Part shown: positions 35,899-43,132 of the stretch, in pieces
Position numbering within the stretch: the first letter of the stretch is position 1
Layout of the letters: each line of letters starts with the position of its first letter
NCBI GenBank assembly: GCA_964654995.1
Contig: CAZZKF010000001.1
Coordinates: 1 to 64,000, forward strand
Length of the DNA stretch: 64,000 nt
Source of the DNA: CAZZKF01 sp964654995
GTDB taxonomy: Bacteria > Pseudomonadota > Alphaproteobacteria > CAZZKF01
Direction of reading: 5' to 3'
Notes under the pieces: model-generated
Seen by the model: the letters and a program-made list of their open reading frames with translations, nothing else
Told to the model about the DNA's origin: nothing
Database searches by the model: none
Position numbers and translations under genes: made by a program

Positions 35899-37203
35899 TC
35901 AGGCGATATCGCCGGCGACGTCGGCCATGGCGGCATCGGCACGCTCGATGATCTCGGCCACCGTTTCGGACGTCATGATGGTGGACAGCGCGATCATCCC
36001 GCGCGAGGCCAGCAGCAGGCCGTGGTTCATGGCGGCGAGGTGAAACCTGCCCATCAGGTCGTCATCCGAACGCGCCATGGCGGACACCGGCAGCTCGGCC
36101 GAGAAATAAAGGTTGAGGACCGAGCCGAAACGGCTGATCGAGAGCGGCAGCCCGGCCTTGGCGGCGGCCTGCTCGAGCCCGTCCTTCAGTTGTGCGCACA
36201 GGCGATTCATGGTTTCGATCCTCTCGGCCGTCAGCTCGCGGACCGAGACACTGCCTGCCGCCATGGTCACCGGATTGGCGTTATAGGTTCCGGTGTGATA
36301 GGCCTTCAGCTTCGCCGGATCGAAGATCGCCAGATACTCCTTCTTGCCGCCCACCGCGCCGACCGGAAAACCGCCGCCGATGAGCTTGCCGAACATGGTG
36401 AGGTCAGGATCGATGTCAAAGAGCGACTGACAGCCGCCAAATCCGAAGCGGAAGGTCAGCACCTCGTCGAGAACGAACAGCGCACCGACAGCATGCGCCG
36501 CCTCGCGCACGTCTTTCAGGAAATCGGCGGTTGCCGGAACAACCCCGCCCGGCCCCTGCACCGGCTCCAGGAACACGGCGGCGATCTCGTCGCCATGGGC
36601 GTCGAGAACGGCGCGGAAATCGGCGGCATCGTTATACGCGGCGATATGGGTCATCGGCCCTTCGTCGCCGAACGAACCGACCTCGAACTCCATGACCGAG
36701 CCGTGATAGCCGTAACGCGCCATCAGGATCTTGTGGCGCCCGGTGACCACGCGGGCGATCATCAGGGCCAGATTGCCGGCTTCGGTGCCCGAATTGGTGA
36801 AGCGGACCTGCTCGACCGAGGCCACCCGCTCGACCAGTTGCTCGGCCAGGTCCGACTGGGCGATACAGCCGGCGGCCCAGCCGGTGCCTTCGCGGATCTG
36901 CCGGTCCACCGCCTCGACGATCGGCGGATAGGCATGGCCGTGAACCATGGCCGTGTAATTGTTGATCAGGTCGATATAGCGGTTGTTGTCGACATCCCAG
37001 ACATGGAGGCCCTGGCCGCGCGCCAGGGTCAGCGGATAGGGCTGCCAGAAGCTGGCCTGGCGCGAATTTCCGCCCGGCATGACACGCGCCGCCCGGGCGT
37101 GCGCCTCGGCGCTTGCCCCGGTGTGTGCCCGGTAGCGGGCAACAATCGCTGACGGTTGATCGGCTTGGCGCGCGGCGCCGGCTTCACCTGTCTGGCTGAC
37201 CAT
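35899..37203 (-). CDS. Class III aminotransferase, beta-phenylalanine aminotransferase-like
   Basis: 434-aa PLP enzyme of the glutamate-1-semialdehyde aminomutase/omega-aminotransferase fold. RFTNSGTEAGNLALMIAR, the aspartate in LFVLDEVLTFR and the PLP lysine in TMFGKLIGGGFP (Lys273) are intact. Two arginines match the substrate-carboxylate arginines I remember for the Variovorax beta-phenylalanine aminotransferase: PGGNSRQ (Arg48) and ASRGMIALS (Arg401). This supports a beta-amino acid substrate rather than haem synthesis. It follows the MIO enzyme by 13 bases on the same strand. If the pair works together, beta-phenylalanine would be transaminated to a 3-oxo-3-phenylpropanoate. GGAGAGA precedes the ATG at 37203; the frame continues 36 bases further. 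Confidence 0.82.
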   Translation of the reverse strand: MVSQTGEAGAARQADQPSAIVARYRAHTGASAEAHARAARVMPGGNSRQASFWQPYPLTLARGQGLHVWDVDNNRYIDLINNYTAMVHGHAYPPIVEAVDRQIREGTGWAAGCIAQSDLAEQLVERVASVEQVRFTNSGTEAGNLALMIARVVTGRHKILMARYGYHGSVMEFEVGSFGDEGPMTHIAAYNDAADFRAVLDAHGDEIAAVFLEPVQGPGGVVPATADFLKDVREAAHAVGALFVLDEVLTFRFGFGGCQSLFDIDPDLTMFGKLIGGGFPVGAVGGKKEYLAIFDPAKLKAYHTGTYNANPVTMAAGSVSVRELTAERIETMNRLCAQLKDGLEQAAAKAGLPLSISRFGSVLNLYFSAELPVSAMARSDDDLMGRFHLAAMNHGLLLASRGMIALSTIMTSETVAEIIERADAAMADVAGDIA

Positions 37204-37216
37204 GGATTCGTCTCTC

Positions 37217-38797
37217 CTACCAGTCGAACGAGTCTGCATCCGCGGGCAAGGCGGTGAGCAGTTCGCCCGACAGCATCAGATCGGCGGCCGCCTCGATATG
37301 ATCGGTCAAGGGCTCGTCATGATCGAGGTAGGGCACTTTTTCACGCACCAAGTCATAGACCTTCCGGGTGGCGGAGCTCAAGCTCTCGATGCCCCTTTGT
37401 TCGGCTGCCTGGCAGGCGCAGATCAGCTCGAAGCCGACCACATAGGCACTGTTGCGCACCACATCGCGGGTGCGCCGCGTGGCCACCAGGCCCATCGACA
37501 CATGGTCCTGGAAATCACCGGTCGAGGTCAACGTCTGGATTGACATCGGTGTGCACAGGGCGCGGTTTTCGGCGACCAGCGAGGTGGCGGCGAACTGTCC
37601 ACCCATCAGCCCGAGGCGCATGCCCGGGTTTTCCTTGCACAGGAAGGGGGGCAGGGTGCCGTTGTGGGCCGGGTCGAGCAGCCGGTCATTGCGCCGGTCG
37701 GAGAGGTTGCACATGGTGGTCAGCACGATGGCCAGCTGATCCATGGCGTTCGACATGTACTGGCCGTGGAAATTGGCATTGTGGAAGGCCTCGCGCTGGT
37801 TGACGATGATCAGCGGATTGTCGTTCGACGAATTGAGTTCGGTCTCGACCGTCTTCTGAACGCCGGCGGTGGTCTCGATCACCGGGCCCATGACCTGCGG
37901 CGTGGCGCGGATCGAATAGGCATCCTCGATCTGCTCCTCGAGGCCCTGGGGCTCGTTGCTGCGCAGCTTGCTGAGCCACTGCTCGACCTCTTCGTCCTGA
38001 ACGATCATCTTGCTGTCCGACAGGACGGAATAGATGGCCGCCGCCACCCGCAACTGCCCGGGGTGCGGCTTGTTCTCATGCGGCGCCGGGTGGAACGGCA
38101 TGATCTTCGCCTTCAAGACCTCGAGCGTCAGGCAGGAGGCCAGCAGATAGCTGTTGATCAGGCGTTTTGAATCGGAGGTCAGGCAGGCGGCCATGCCAGC
38201 CATCACCGAGGTGCCGTTGACCAGGGCGAGCCCCTCCTTGTAGCTGAGCACCATCGGCTCGATACCGGCGCGCTTCAGAGCCTCGGCCCCGGGCAGAATT
38301 TCGCCCTGGTACTTGGCCCGCCACTGGCCGGTGCCGACCAGCGCGATGCAGGCCAGCGGACCGAGATCGCCGCTGGCACCCAGCGAGCCCTTCTCCGGGA
38401 TGCACGGCAGGATGCCGGCGTTGTACATCTGGACATATTTCTCGAAATTTTCGTAAGCGATGGCCGATGCCCCGCGACCCAGGGAATTGAGGCGCGCCAG
38501 CATCGCCGCGCGCACATATTCGTCATCCAGACACGGCCCGACGTTCGACTGCACGCCGCGCAGGATGTTGTTCTGGGCCTCAGACGCATAGGCCGGCGGC
38601 ACCAGCCAGTTGACGAAACCGCCGACGCCGGTGGTCACGCCATAGATGATCCGGCCGGACTCGACGAATTCGTCGAGCAGGCTGCGCGAGGCCTTGACCC
38701 GCTCGGCGATCTCTTCCGAGATCTCGACCTTGCTCTCCGGGTCCTTGGCCATTTCGGCCACGGCCTCGATTGACAGGCTTTCGCCATCCAAAATCAT
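37217..38797 (-). CDS. MIO-dependent aromatic amino acid aminomutase/ammonia-lyase, AdmH-type phenylalanine aminomutase-like
   Basis: 526-aa enzyme of the HAL/PAL superfamily. The Ala-Ser-Gly triad that cyclises to MIO is in EKGSLGASGDLGPLA (residues 141-143), and the catalytic Tyr is in IYGVTTGVGGFVNWLVP (about residue 52). SNVGPCLDDEYVRAAML, TGQWRAKYQGEIL and GDFQDHVSMGLVA agree closely with what I remember of the Pantoea AdmH aminomutase that converts L-phenylalanine to (S)-beta-phenylalanine, and less well with histidine ammonia-lyase. Lyase and mutase activity cannot be separated from sequence. The aminotransferase with two matching arginines next door favours the mutase. GAGGAGA supports the ATG at 38797; the open frame to 38944 lacks a ribosome site. 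Divergent from an Lrp/AsnC regulator. Confidence 0.84.
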   Translation of the reverse strand: MILDGESLSIEAVAEMAKDPESKVEISEEIAERVKASRSLLDEFVESGRIIYGVTTGVGGFVNWLVPPAYASEAQNNILRGVQSNVGPCLDDEYVRAAMLARLNSLGRGASAIAYENFEKYVQMYNAGILPCIPEKGSLGASGDLGPLACIALVGTGQWRAKYQGEILPGAEALKRAGIEPMVLSYKEGLALVNGTSVMAGMAACLTSDSKRLINSYLLASCLTLEVLKAKIMPFHPAPHENKPHPGQLRVAAAIYSVLSDSKMIVQDEEVEQWLSKLRSNEPQGLEEQIEDAYSIRATPQVMGPVIETTAGVQKTVETELNSSNDNPLIIVNQREAFHNANFHGQYMSNAMDQLAIVLTTMCNLSDRRNDRLLDPAHNGTLPPFLCKENPGMRLGLMGGQFAATSLVAENRALCTPMSIQTLTSTGDFQDHVSMGLVATRRTRDVVRNSAYVVGFELICACQAAEQRGIESLSSATRKVYDLVREKVPYLDHDEPLTDHIEAAADLMLSGELLTALPADADSFDW

Positions 38798-38968
38798 GAT
38801 CGTCTCCTCAAATTCCGGGGCCCCCGGGGGGCACCGGGGAAAGTGAAATCGGTCTCGACCCCATTCTAGGACTCTTGGAGCGAAAAAAATTGCCATTTTT
38901 TGTGATGATCTGCTATTTAATGAAATAGTCTGCCGATTAGACACTAAAACGTGAAAGGATTATTCGAT
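38798..38968. promoter_or_regulatory. Divergent control region between the MIO enzyme and the Lrp gene
   Basis: 171 bases, AT-rich against the GC-rich background. Two perfect inverted repeats with 4-base centres lie 28 bp apart: AAAAAAT-TGCC-ATTTTTT (38884-38901) and CTATTT-AATG-AAATAG (38913-38928). The even spacing and A/T content fit binding by an Lrp-type octamer. Confidence 0.6.
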
Positions 38969-39463
38969 ATGGACGGAAAAACGGTTTCGCAGCCCGTCCC
39001 CCTCGACCGTCATGAGCGCCGCATCCTGGTTGAGCTCCAGTCGGATGCGCGGCTGACCAACCAGGAACTGGCCGAACGGGTCGGTCTTTCGCCATCGGCC
39101 TGCTGGCGTCGGGTGAAGGCGCTTGAGGAGAAGGGCGTGATCCTGAAGTATGCCGCCATTCTCGATCCCCAGAAGGTCGGGATCGGGGAGTGCGTGTTCG
39201 CTCACATTACGCTCACCCGCCACTCGGAATCGCTGACCCGGGAATTTGCCGACGCGGTACGGGCGCGCCCCGAGGTCATGGAGTGTTTTTATACGGCCGG
39301 CGATTCGGACGTGCTGTTGCGGGTGGTCACCCCCAGCGTCTCGGCCTACAACCAGTTTCTCGAGGATTTCGTGTTCAAGGCCCACGGGGTCTCGCAAATC
39401 CGCTCGAATTTTTCCCTCCAGCAGATCAAGCTGGAGACCGAACTGCCGATCGAGGCAGATTGA
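38969..39463 (+). CDS. Lrp/AsnC family transcriptional regulator
   Basis: 164-aa feast/famine regulator. The N-terminal HTH reads LDRHERRILVELQSDARLTNQELAERVGLSPSACWRRVKALEEKGVI; SPSACWRRVKALE is the recognition helix. The C-terminal RAM (AsnC_trans_reg) domain follows, with the ligand loop near YTAGDSDVLLRVVTPSVSAYNQFLED. It starts at the ATG at 38969 with AAAGGAT eight bases upstream; a GTG at 38951 in frame would give a longer protein. Divergent from the MIO-enzyme/aminotransferase pair, so it probably responds to phenylalanine or a relative and controls that operon. This is inference from position. Confidence 0.88.
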   Translation: MDGKTVSQPVPLDRHERRILVELQSDARLTNQELAERVGLSPSACWRRVKALEEKGVILKYAAILDPQKVGIGECVFAHITLTRHSESLTREFADAVRARPEVMECFYTAGDSDVLLRVVTPSVSAYNQFLEDFVFKAHGVSQIRSNFSLQQIKLETELPIEAD

Positions 39464-39635
39464 ACGCGGAACAGCCGAGACAGCGGCCTGACGGGCAGGT
39501 TGCGGGGGCGCGAGACCCGCACGTCCTGCGACTGCCGGCGCCGGCATGTGCCGCTGGGTGTGCCGCTGCTGTCGGCAAGCCGTCACGGACCTCGTCCGAT
39601 CAGGCCGGAATCAGCCCGGATGGTCGGGCACCTCC

Positions 39636-40151
39636 TCATCCTGGTTTGTGGTTTTTTTGGTGTCGGTTGTCGAGATTTTCGGTGAGGCGTTCGAGGGTGC
39701 GCTTAAGGGTCTCGATGTCGTTATCGGCGATGCCGCGGGCGGCCTCGGCATTGACCTCGCGGGCCAGCGGCAGCATGGTGTCGCGCAGCCGCCGGCCCTT
39801 TGCGGTGAGCACCACATGGACCTTGCGCCGGTCGGTTCTGGAACGCACCCGGCGAATCAGGCGGGCCTGTTCGAGGCTGTTGAGTGCCACCACCGTGGTC
39901 GGCTCCATCATGCCGACCCGGGCACTCAGCTCGCGCTGGGTCAGCCCGTCCTCTTCCCACAAGGCCCGGAGAAAATACCACTGACCCCGGGTCACCCCAT
40001 GCGGCACGATGCGCTCCTCGAGCGCCCGCTGAAACGCCCGGTTGGCCATGCGCACCAGAAAGCCGAGGCTCTGCGAGGTCGGGTACCGAAACGCCTCGTC
40101 CGGCTCATCCTCCCGGCCCGCCGCCGGCTTGTTCCGTTCGGTCTTGCTCAC
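39636..40151 (-). CDS. MarR family transcriptional regulator
   Basis: 171-aa winged-helix protein. Helices SLGFLVRMANRAFQRALEERIVPHGVTRGQWYFLRALWEEDGL and LTQRELSARVGMMEPTTVVALNSLEQARLIRRVRS, read in parts, carry the MarR DNA-binding region, and RTDRRKVHVVLTAKG is the wing with the conserved D-R-R. The first 25 residues are charged and probably disordered. It is convergent with the Lrp gene (172 bases apart) and has no operon partner, so its target cannot be inferred. Many such phenolic-acid-responsive MarR proteins control aromatic catabolism. Confidence 0.88.
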   Translation of the reverse strand: MSKTERNKPAAGREDEPDEAFRYPTSQSLGFLVRMANRAFQRALEERIVPHGVTRGQWYFLRALWEEDGLTQRELSARVGMMEPTTVVALNSLEQARLIRRVRSRTDRRKVHVVLTAKGRRLRDTMLPLAREVNAEAARGIADNDIETLKRTLERLTENLDNRHQKNHKPG

Positions 40152-40678
40152 CCCCCTCGCTCCTCATCGCCTGCGCCTTGCCGCCAGCCGGCCCGGTCGC
40201 CCCACGCACTCTAGCGAATCCCCACGCCGGCGCGAACCGTCAATCCGCCTGTGCCACGCCGCCGGCGATTGAAGCTGCCGACACCTGTGGCCTGTCGACG
40301 ATGTCCCGGCGACGCCGGTATGGACAGGTTCGATCCGATGGGAAGAGCGACAGCGGCGGATATGTTTCGCCTGTTCGATACGGGGCGACTCAGCCGCTGA
40401 CCGGGCAACTGCAGGGCCAACACGCCGGCGGCAAACCGCCGACAACGAACGGTCAGTCCGATCGTTGAACAAGGCTCGGGGCGCCGGACGCGGCCGGCAG
40501 CCCGGTCAACGGCAAATGGCTGTTGCGTCCTGCCGCGCCTGCCGGCACGTATGGCGTTGCGACGACATCATCCAGGCCTCTGCCAGAGCCCTGCGCGCAG
40601 ACACGTCATCGACCTTTCCGCGACTCGTGTCGCGGCTTTTCGGAGCAATGCTGCTCGACAATGCGACGCCGGTGGCGT
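40152..40678. other. Intergenic region without a recognised gene
   Basis: About 530 bases. All frames look like GC-rich noise with no ribosome site. A 7-bp stem CCGCGAC-TCGT-GTCGCGG (40618-40635) followed by CTTTT resembles an intrinsic terminator on the plus strand, but no plus-strand gene feeds it. A smaller hairpin GACGCC-GGT-GGCGTC (40665-40679) abuts the cytochrome stop codon. Confidence 0.5.
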
Positions 40679-41056
40679 CTATTTGAGGGTCTTCAGATAC
40701 TCGATCACGTCGGCCCGCTGTTGAGCATCGGCCATCTTCGAGAACATCGACGTCTGGCCACCGACGAATCCAGCAGGATCGGCGAGGAACTTGTCCAGGG
40801 TCTCTTCGTTCCAGACCACATCAAGGCCCTTCAAGCCGACATAGCGCTTGAAGTCGGTGCTTCCTGCGCGCTTGCCGAAAATGCCGGCCAGCGACGGGCC
40901 CATCTTGTGGGCGCCGGGTGTGGTTCCGTGACAGGCTATGCACTGTTGATCGAATACCTTTTTGCCCGCCGCGGCATCTCCCGCAGCCAGCGCCGGACCG
41001 GACACCGAAATCGCCAGCAGGGTGGCAAATACGGACACACACGTCGTCTTGCGCAT
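40679..41056 (-). CDS. Class I c-type cytochrome, periplasmic
   Basis: 125-aa monohaem cytochrome. Residues 1-25 are a Sec signal peptide (VFATLLAISVSGPALA). The haem site is CIACH about residue 40, in the class I pattern GKKVFDQQCIACHGTTPGAHKMGPSLAGIFGKRAG. The distal methionine is probably in TSMFSKM, then the C-terminal helix QRADVIEYLKTLK packs on the haem. Short-form cytochrome c2/c552-like soluble carrier. AGGAGGA lies upstream of the ATG. It is the last of three cytochrome genes on this strand, 61 bases after the one upstream, probably shuttling electrons to an oxidase or reductase encoded elsewhere. Confidence 0.9.
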   Translation of the reverse strand: MRKTTCVSVFATLLAISVSGPALAAGDAAAGKKVFDQQCIACHGTTPGAHKMGPSLAGIFGKRAGSTDFKRYVGLKGLDVVWNEETLDKFLADPAGFVGGQTSMFSKMADAQQRADVIEYLKTLK

Positions 41057-41117
41057 CAGATATCCTCCTGAATTCGTTGGTTGCGCATATGCAGCGCAAG
41101 GCGTCCCGGACGCGGGA

Positions 41118-41507
41118 CTAATTGTTCCTTGCGCCCTGCTGGACCCAGCTTCTGAAGATCATGCGCTCGCACTTGGACAGGGGCTTCTTGTTATGGGGCA
41201 TTCTGATGGCTGCCCGGCCCTCGACCATGACGTTCAGATTGCTCTCCAGCACATTTCCGGGCACCACCACGGGCCCGAATTTCGTTCCCTTCATCAGACT
41301 CTCGTAGGTCCGCAAATCGAGACCGCTGGCTTCATATCCCGCCCCGCCGGGCTGATGGCACGACAGGCATCTGATCTGAATGATGGGATAGACGTCTTCT
41401 TTGAAGCTGGTTTCCGCAACGGCGGCCGACGCGAGCGATCCGACTAAGAACGCGGCCACCGAACCGACGGTCAGCGATCGGCGCAATATCTGGCTTCGGA
41501 TATCCAT
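41118..41507 (-). CDS. Monohaem cytochrome c-like exported protein
   Basis: 129-aa protein with a signal peptide (GSVAAFLVGSLASAAVA) and one haem motif, CLSCH, in SFKEDVYPIIQIRCLSCHQPGGAGYEASGLDLRTYESL. That context, with GLDLRTYESLM and VVPGNVLESNL afterwards, belongs to the planctomycete cytochrome C (PSCyt1-like) domain, and MPHNKKPLSKCERMIFRSWVQQGA is its usual ending. Start at the ATG at 41507, placed by a perfect AAAGGAGGT. An FNR/FixK-type palindrome lies about 100 bases upstream. Middle gene of the cytochrome set; it may take electrons from the tetrahaem protein. Confidence 0.85.
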   Translation of the reverse strand: MDIRSQILRRSLTVGSVAAFLVGSLASAAVAETSFKEDVYPIIQIRCLSCHQPGGAGYEASGLDLRTYESLMKGTKFGPVVVPGNVLESNLNVMVEGRAAIRMPHNKKPLSKCERMIFRSWVQQGARNN

Positions 41508-41602
41508 CGTTACCTCCTTTACACGCGGTCGACGAATCCTAAGAGCCGCCGCACCGGCAGATCGCACAACTCCTATGGGAGGCGCTTCTCGTTTCAAACG
41601 CA

Positions 41603-41616
41603 TTGACCTAAGTCAA
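41603..41616. promoter_or_regulatory. FNR/FixK-type box upstream of the monohaem cytochrome
   Basis: TTGAC-CTAA-GTCAA, perfect 5-bp arms, matches the alphaproteobacterial FnrL/FixK consensus TTGAY-N4-RTCAA. Its centre is about 102 bases before the ATG at 41507. The minus-strand -10 for a class II promoter (around 41574-41579) is poor, CCCATA/CATAGG. Confidence 0.6.
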
Positions 41617-41702
41617 TAATGCTCAAGCCAATCACGTGCGTCCTGCTCCCGGATGCGCAGCGTTTTCATCCGTCGTTGCGACCCCGGGAGCCGGACTTAT
41701 CA

Positions 41703-42263
41703 TCAGTATCCCTCGGGAAGTTTGTGCGCAATGCCCTTGTGGCAGTCGATGCAGGTCCCTCCGGATTCCTTGGCGTAAGCATGCGCCTGTTTGGCCACGG
41801 GTCTCTGATTTTCGAGATCCATGGCGTCAAAAGCATGACAATTTCGGCATTCTTTGGAGTCGTTGGCCTCCATGGTTGCCCAGACCTTCTTGGCCAACGT
41901 CAGCCGCTCGGCCTGAAATTTCTCGCGCGTGCTGATGGTTCCCCGGAGCTTGTGGAAAAGTTCCTTGGTGGCCGAGACCTTGCGCGCCAGTTTCGGCCCC
42001 CAATCCTTGGGGACGTGACAGTCGGAGCAGACGGCCCGCACACCCTTCGGATTCTTGTAATGGATTGATTCCTTGTATTCGGGATACACGTTGTCCCTCA
42101 TCTCGTGGCACGAGATGCAGAACCCCAATGTATTCGTATATTTGACATAGCCGACAAAGCTGCCCGTCGCCACGACGCCGACGATCCCGCCAATGATGAA
42201 GATCGCACCCCACGTATATCTGGTGCTAGGACGCCAGAACCATTTCCAAATCTTTTTCAACAT
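41703..42263 (-). CDS. NapC/NirT-family tetrahaem cytochrome c (quinol dehydrogenase type)
   Basis: 186-aa membrane-anchored multihaem protein. A basic start and one membrane helix (YTWGAIFIIGGIVGVVATGSFVGY, residues about 17-40) are followed by four haem motifs: CISCH, CSDCH, CRNCH and CIDCH. FCISCHEMRDNVYPEYKESIHYKNPKGVRAVCSDCHVP, in parts, is typical of NapC/NirT. Such proteins oxidise quinol and pass electrons to periplasmic reductases. It is the first of three cytochrome genes and has an FNR-type promoter about 215 bases upstream. No terminal reductase (nitrate, nitrite, TMAO or DMSO) is next to it, so the final acceptor is unknown. Confidence 0.92.
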   Translation of the reverse strand: MLKKIWKWFWRPSTRYTWGAIFIIGGIVGVVATGSFVGYVKYTNTLGFCISCHEMRDNVYPEYKESIHYKNPKGVRAVCSDCHVPKDWGPKLARKVSATKELFHKLRGTISTREKFQAERLTLAKKVWATMEANDSKECRNCHAFDAMDLENQRPVAKQAHAYAKESGGTCIDCHKGIAHKLPEGY

Positions 42264-42471
42264 AGCGTTTCCTTTTCACAGATCGCGGATCCCGCGCCGA
42301 CGATTCCCGGATCCCCCTGGCAGGCAGGGTCCGGTGGTCGTCGAAGATGGCCTCTCGGGGAGCAGTTCCGGCGTCAGAATGCATGCTGCCCGAGCCGAAC
42401 AAACGGTCGGAAGCAGCACCCGTATCGTCAACGGCATCGAGGTTGGCCTGCTCCCGCTCTCACAGTGAACC

Positions 42472-42527
42472 ATGAGTACCCTGTACTCATAGCTTAGCAT
42501 CTTTCGCAGGAACTTGACGCAGATCAA
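42472..42527 (-). promoter_or_regulatory. FNR class II promoter with palindrome over the start point
   Basis: On the minus strand TTGATCTGCGTCAA (42527-42514) matches the FNR/FixK box with one deviation. TATGAG (42491-42486) is placed as a -10, and a start point near 42479 would put the box at -41.5, the class II distance. A perfect palindrome ATGAGTAC-CCT-GTACTCAT (42472-42490) overlaps the -10 and +1, either a repressor site or a 5' hairpin. Confidence 0.62.
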
Positions 42528-42654
42528 TTTTATGTCGACCCAGTAACGACCCAGGCAGAACCCGGCCGGTCCGCCGCCATGGTCGGATAGCCGAATGCCG
42601 GCCGCCATCGGATACCCGCCTGAGGGGGTGTGATCCAAGTGAACATGGAGGTGT

Positions 42655-42845
42655 CGTGCGCCGCCTTGGAGGCGGCCTTGCAGGTTGTTGCTATCACGCC
42701 CCAAGAGGGGCGTGAACCTCCCGTGACTTCGTGTGGACGGCTCAGGCAAGGGGCTTCGCCGGGGCAAGGCGATGCTCTGTCTCGGGCGTCCACGTCACGG
42801 GCCAGAGCGCCTTCGGGTGCCTGTGTTTTCCGGGCCTCTGTGTCA
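42655..42845. ncRNA. Candidate structured RNA (unrecognised)
   Basis: Four consecutive helices fit within 190 bases. GCCGCC/GGCGGC (42660-42676). TCACGCCCC-AAGA-GGGGCGTGA (42694-42715), a perfect 9-bp stem. A long-range 14-bp helix: CCCGTGAC (42720-42727) with GTCACGGG (42794-42801) and GTGGAC (42733-42738) with GTCCAC (42788-42793), one 5-base bulge, enclosing GCTTCGCC/GGCGATGC. CAGAG (42803-42807) with CTCTG (42836-42840) around a UUCG-capped stem. Strand is undetermined. Not rnpB, tmRNA, SRP RNA or 6S RNA by eye. Confidence 0.4.
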
Positions 42846-43132
42846 ACACTCCGCCATTGTCAGGGACGGCATCGACATGTATGACCATCCGCCCGGCGCA
42901 TGCTCGGAGTCGATATCGGGTGCGTCGGGCGTCACGAGATTGACCGAGGTCATGGGACGAGTGATGCTGACGCTCAGGTCAATGATCGCCGGCGGTTGGC
43001 CGTTTGCGTCAGGGCCTGCACGGAGAGCTGGCGCCGGGGTCATCGGCTGTTTCAGGGCGCCGCCGGGACCAGGCACAGCATCGGCCCGGCGCGGGTATGC
43101 TCTGGCGCCAGCCGCAGCCGGCAGGCCAGGGA

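Larger units (their letters stand above)
42264..43132. other. 869-bp gene-free region upstream of the cytochrome operon
   Basis: Contains the FNR promoter (42472-42527) and the structured stretch at 42655-42845; the remainder (42846-43132) has only an uncertain 66-aa minus-strand frame (42843-43043). No tRNA or recognised riboswitch was found. Confidence 0.5.

Noticed and set aside
37217..38797. Histidine ammonia-lyase (hutH)
   Set aside because: No hutU, hutI or hutG neighbours, and active-site surroundings (YGVTTGVGG, SNVGP) follow the phenylalanine aminomutase pattern.
40618..40640. Intrinsic terminator CCGCGAC-TCGT-GTCGCGG-CTTTT
   Set aside because: The T-run is on the plus strand and no plus-strand gene ends upstream; the minus-strand cytochrome transcript would lack the T-tract.
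40679..42263. Periplasmic nitrate reductase (nap) operon
   Set aside because: Only the NapC-like tetrahaem protein is present; napA, napB and napD are missing.
42655..42845. Group II intron, RNase P RNA, 6S RNA or a known riboswitch
   Set aside because: None of the conserved cores of these RNAs could be found; only generic helices are visible.
42843..43043. Minus-strand 66-aa frame starting MTPAPALRAGPDANGQ
   Set aside because: It has peptide-like composition, but no ribosome site, no recognised domain and no neighbours in frame. It could be a gene remnant; not strong enough to list.
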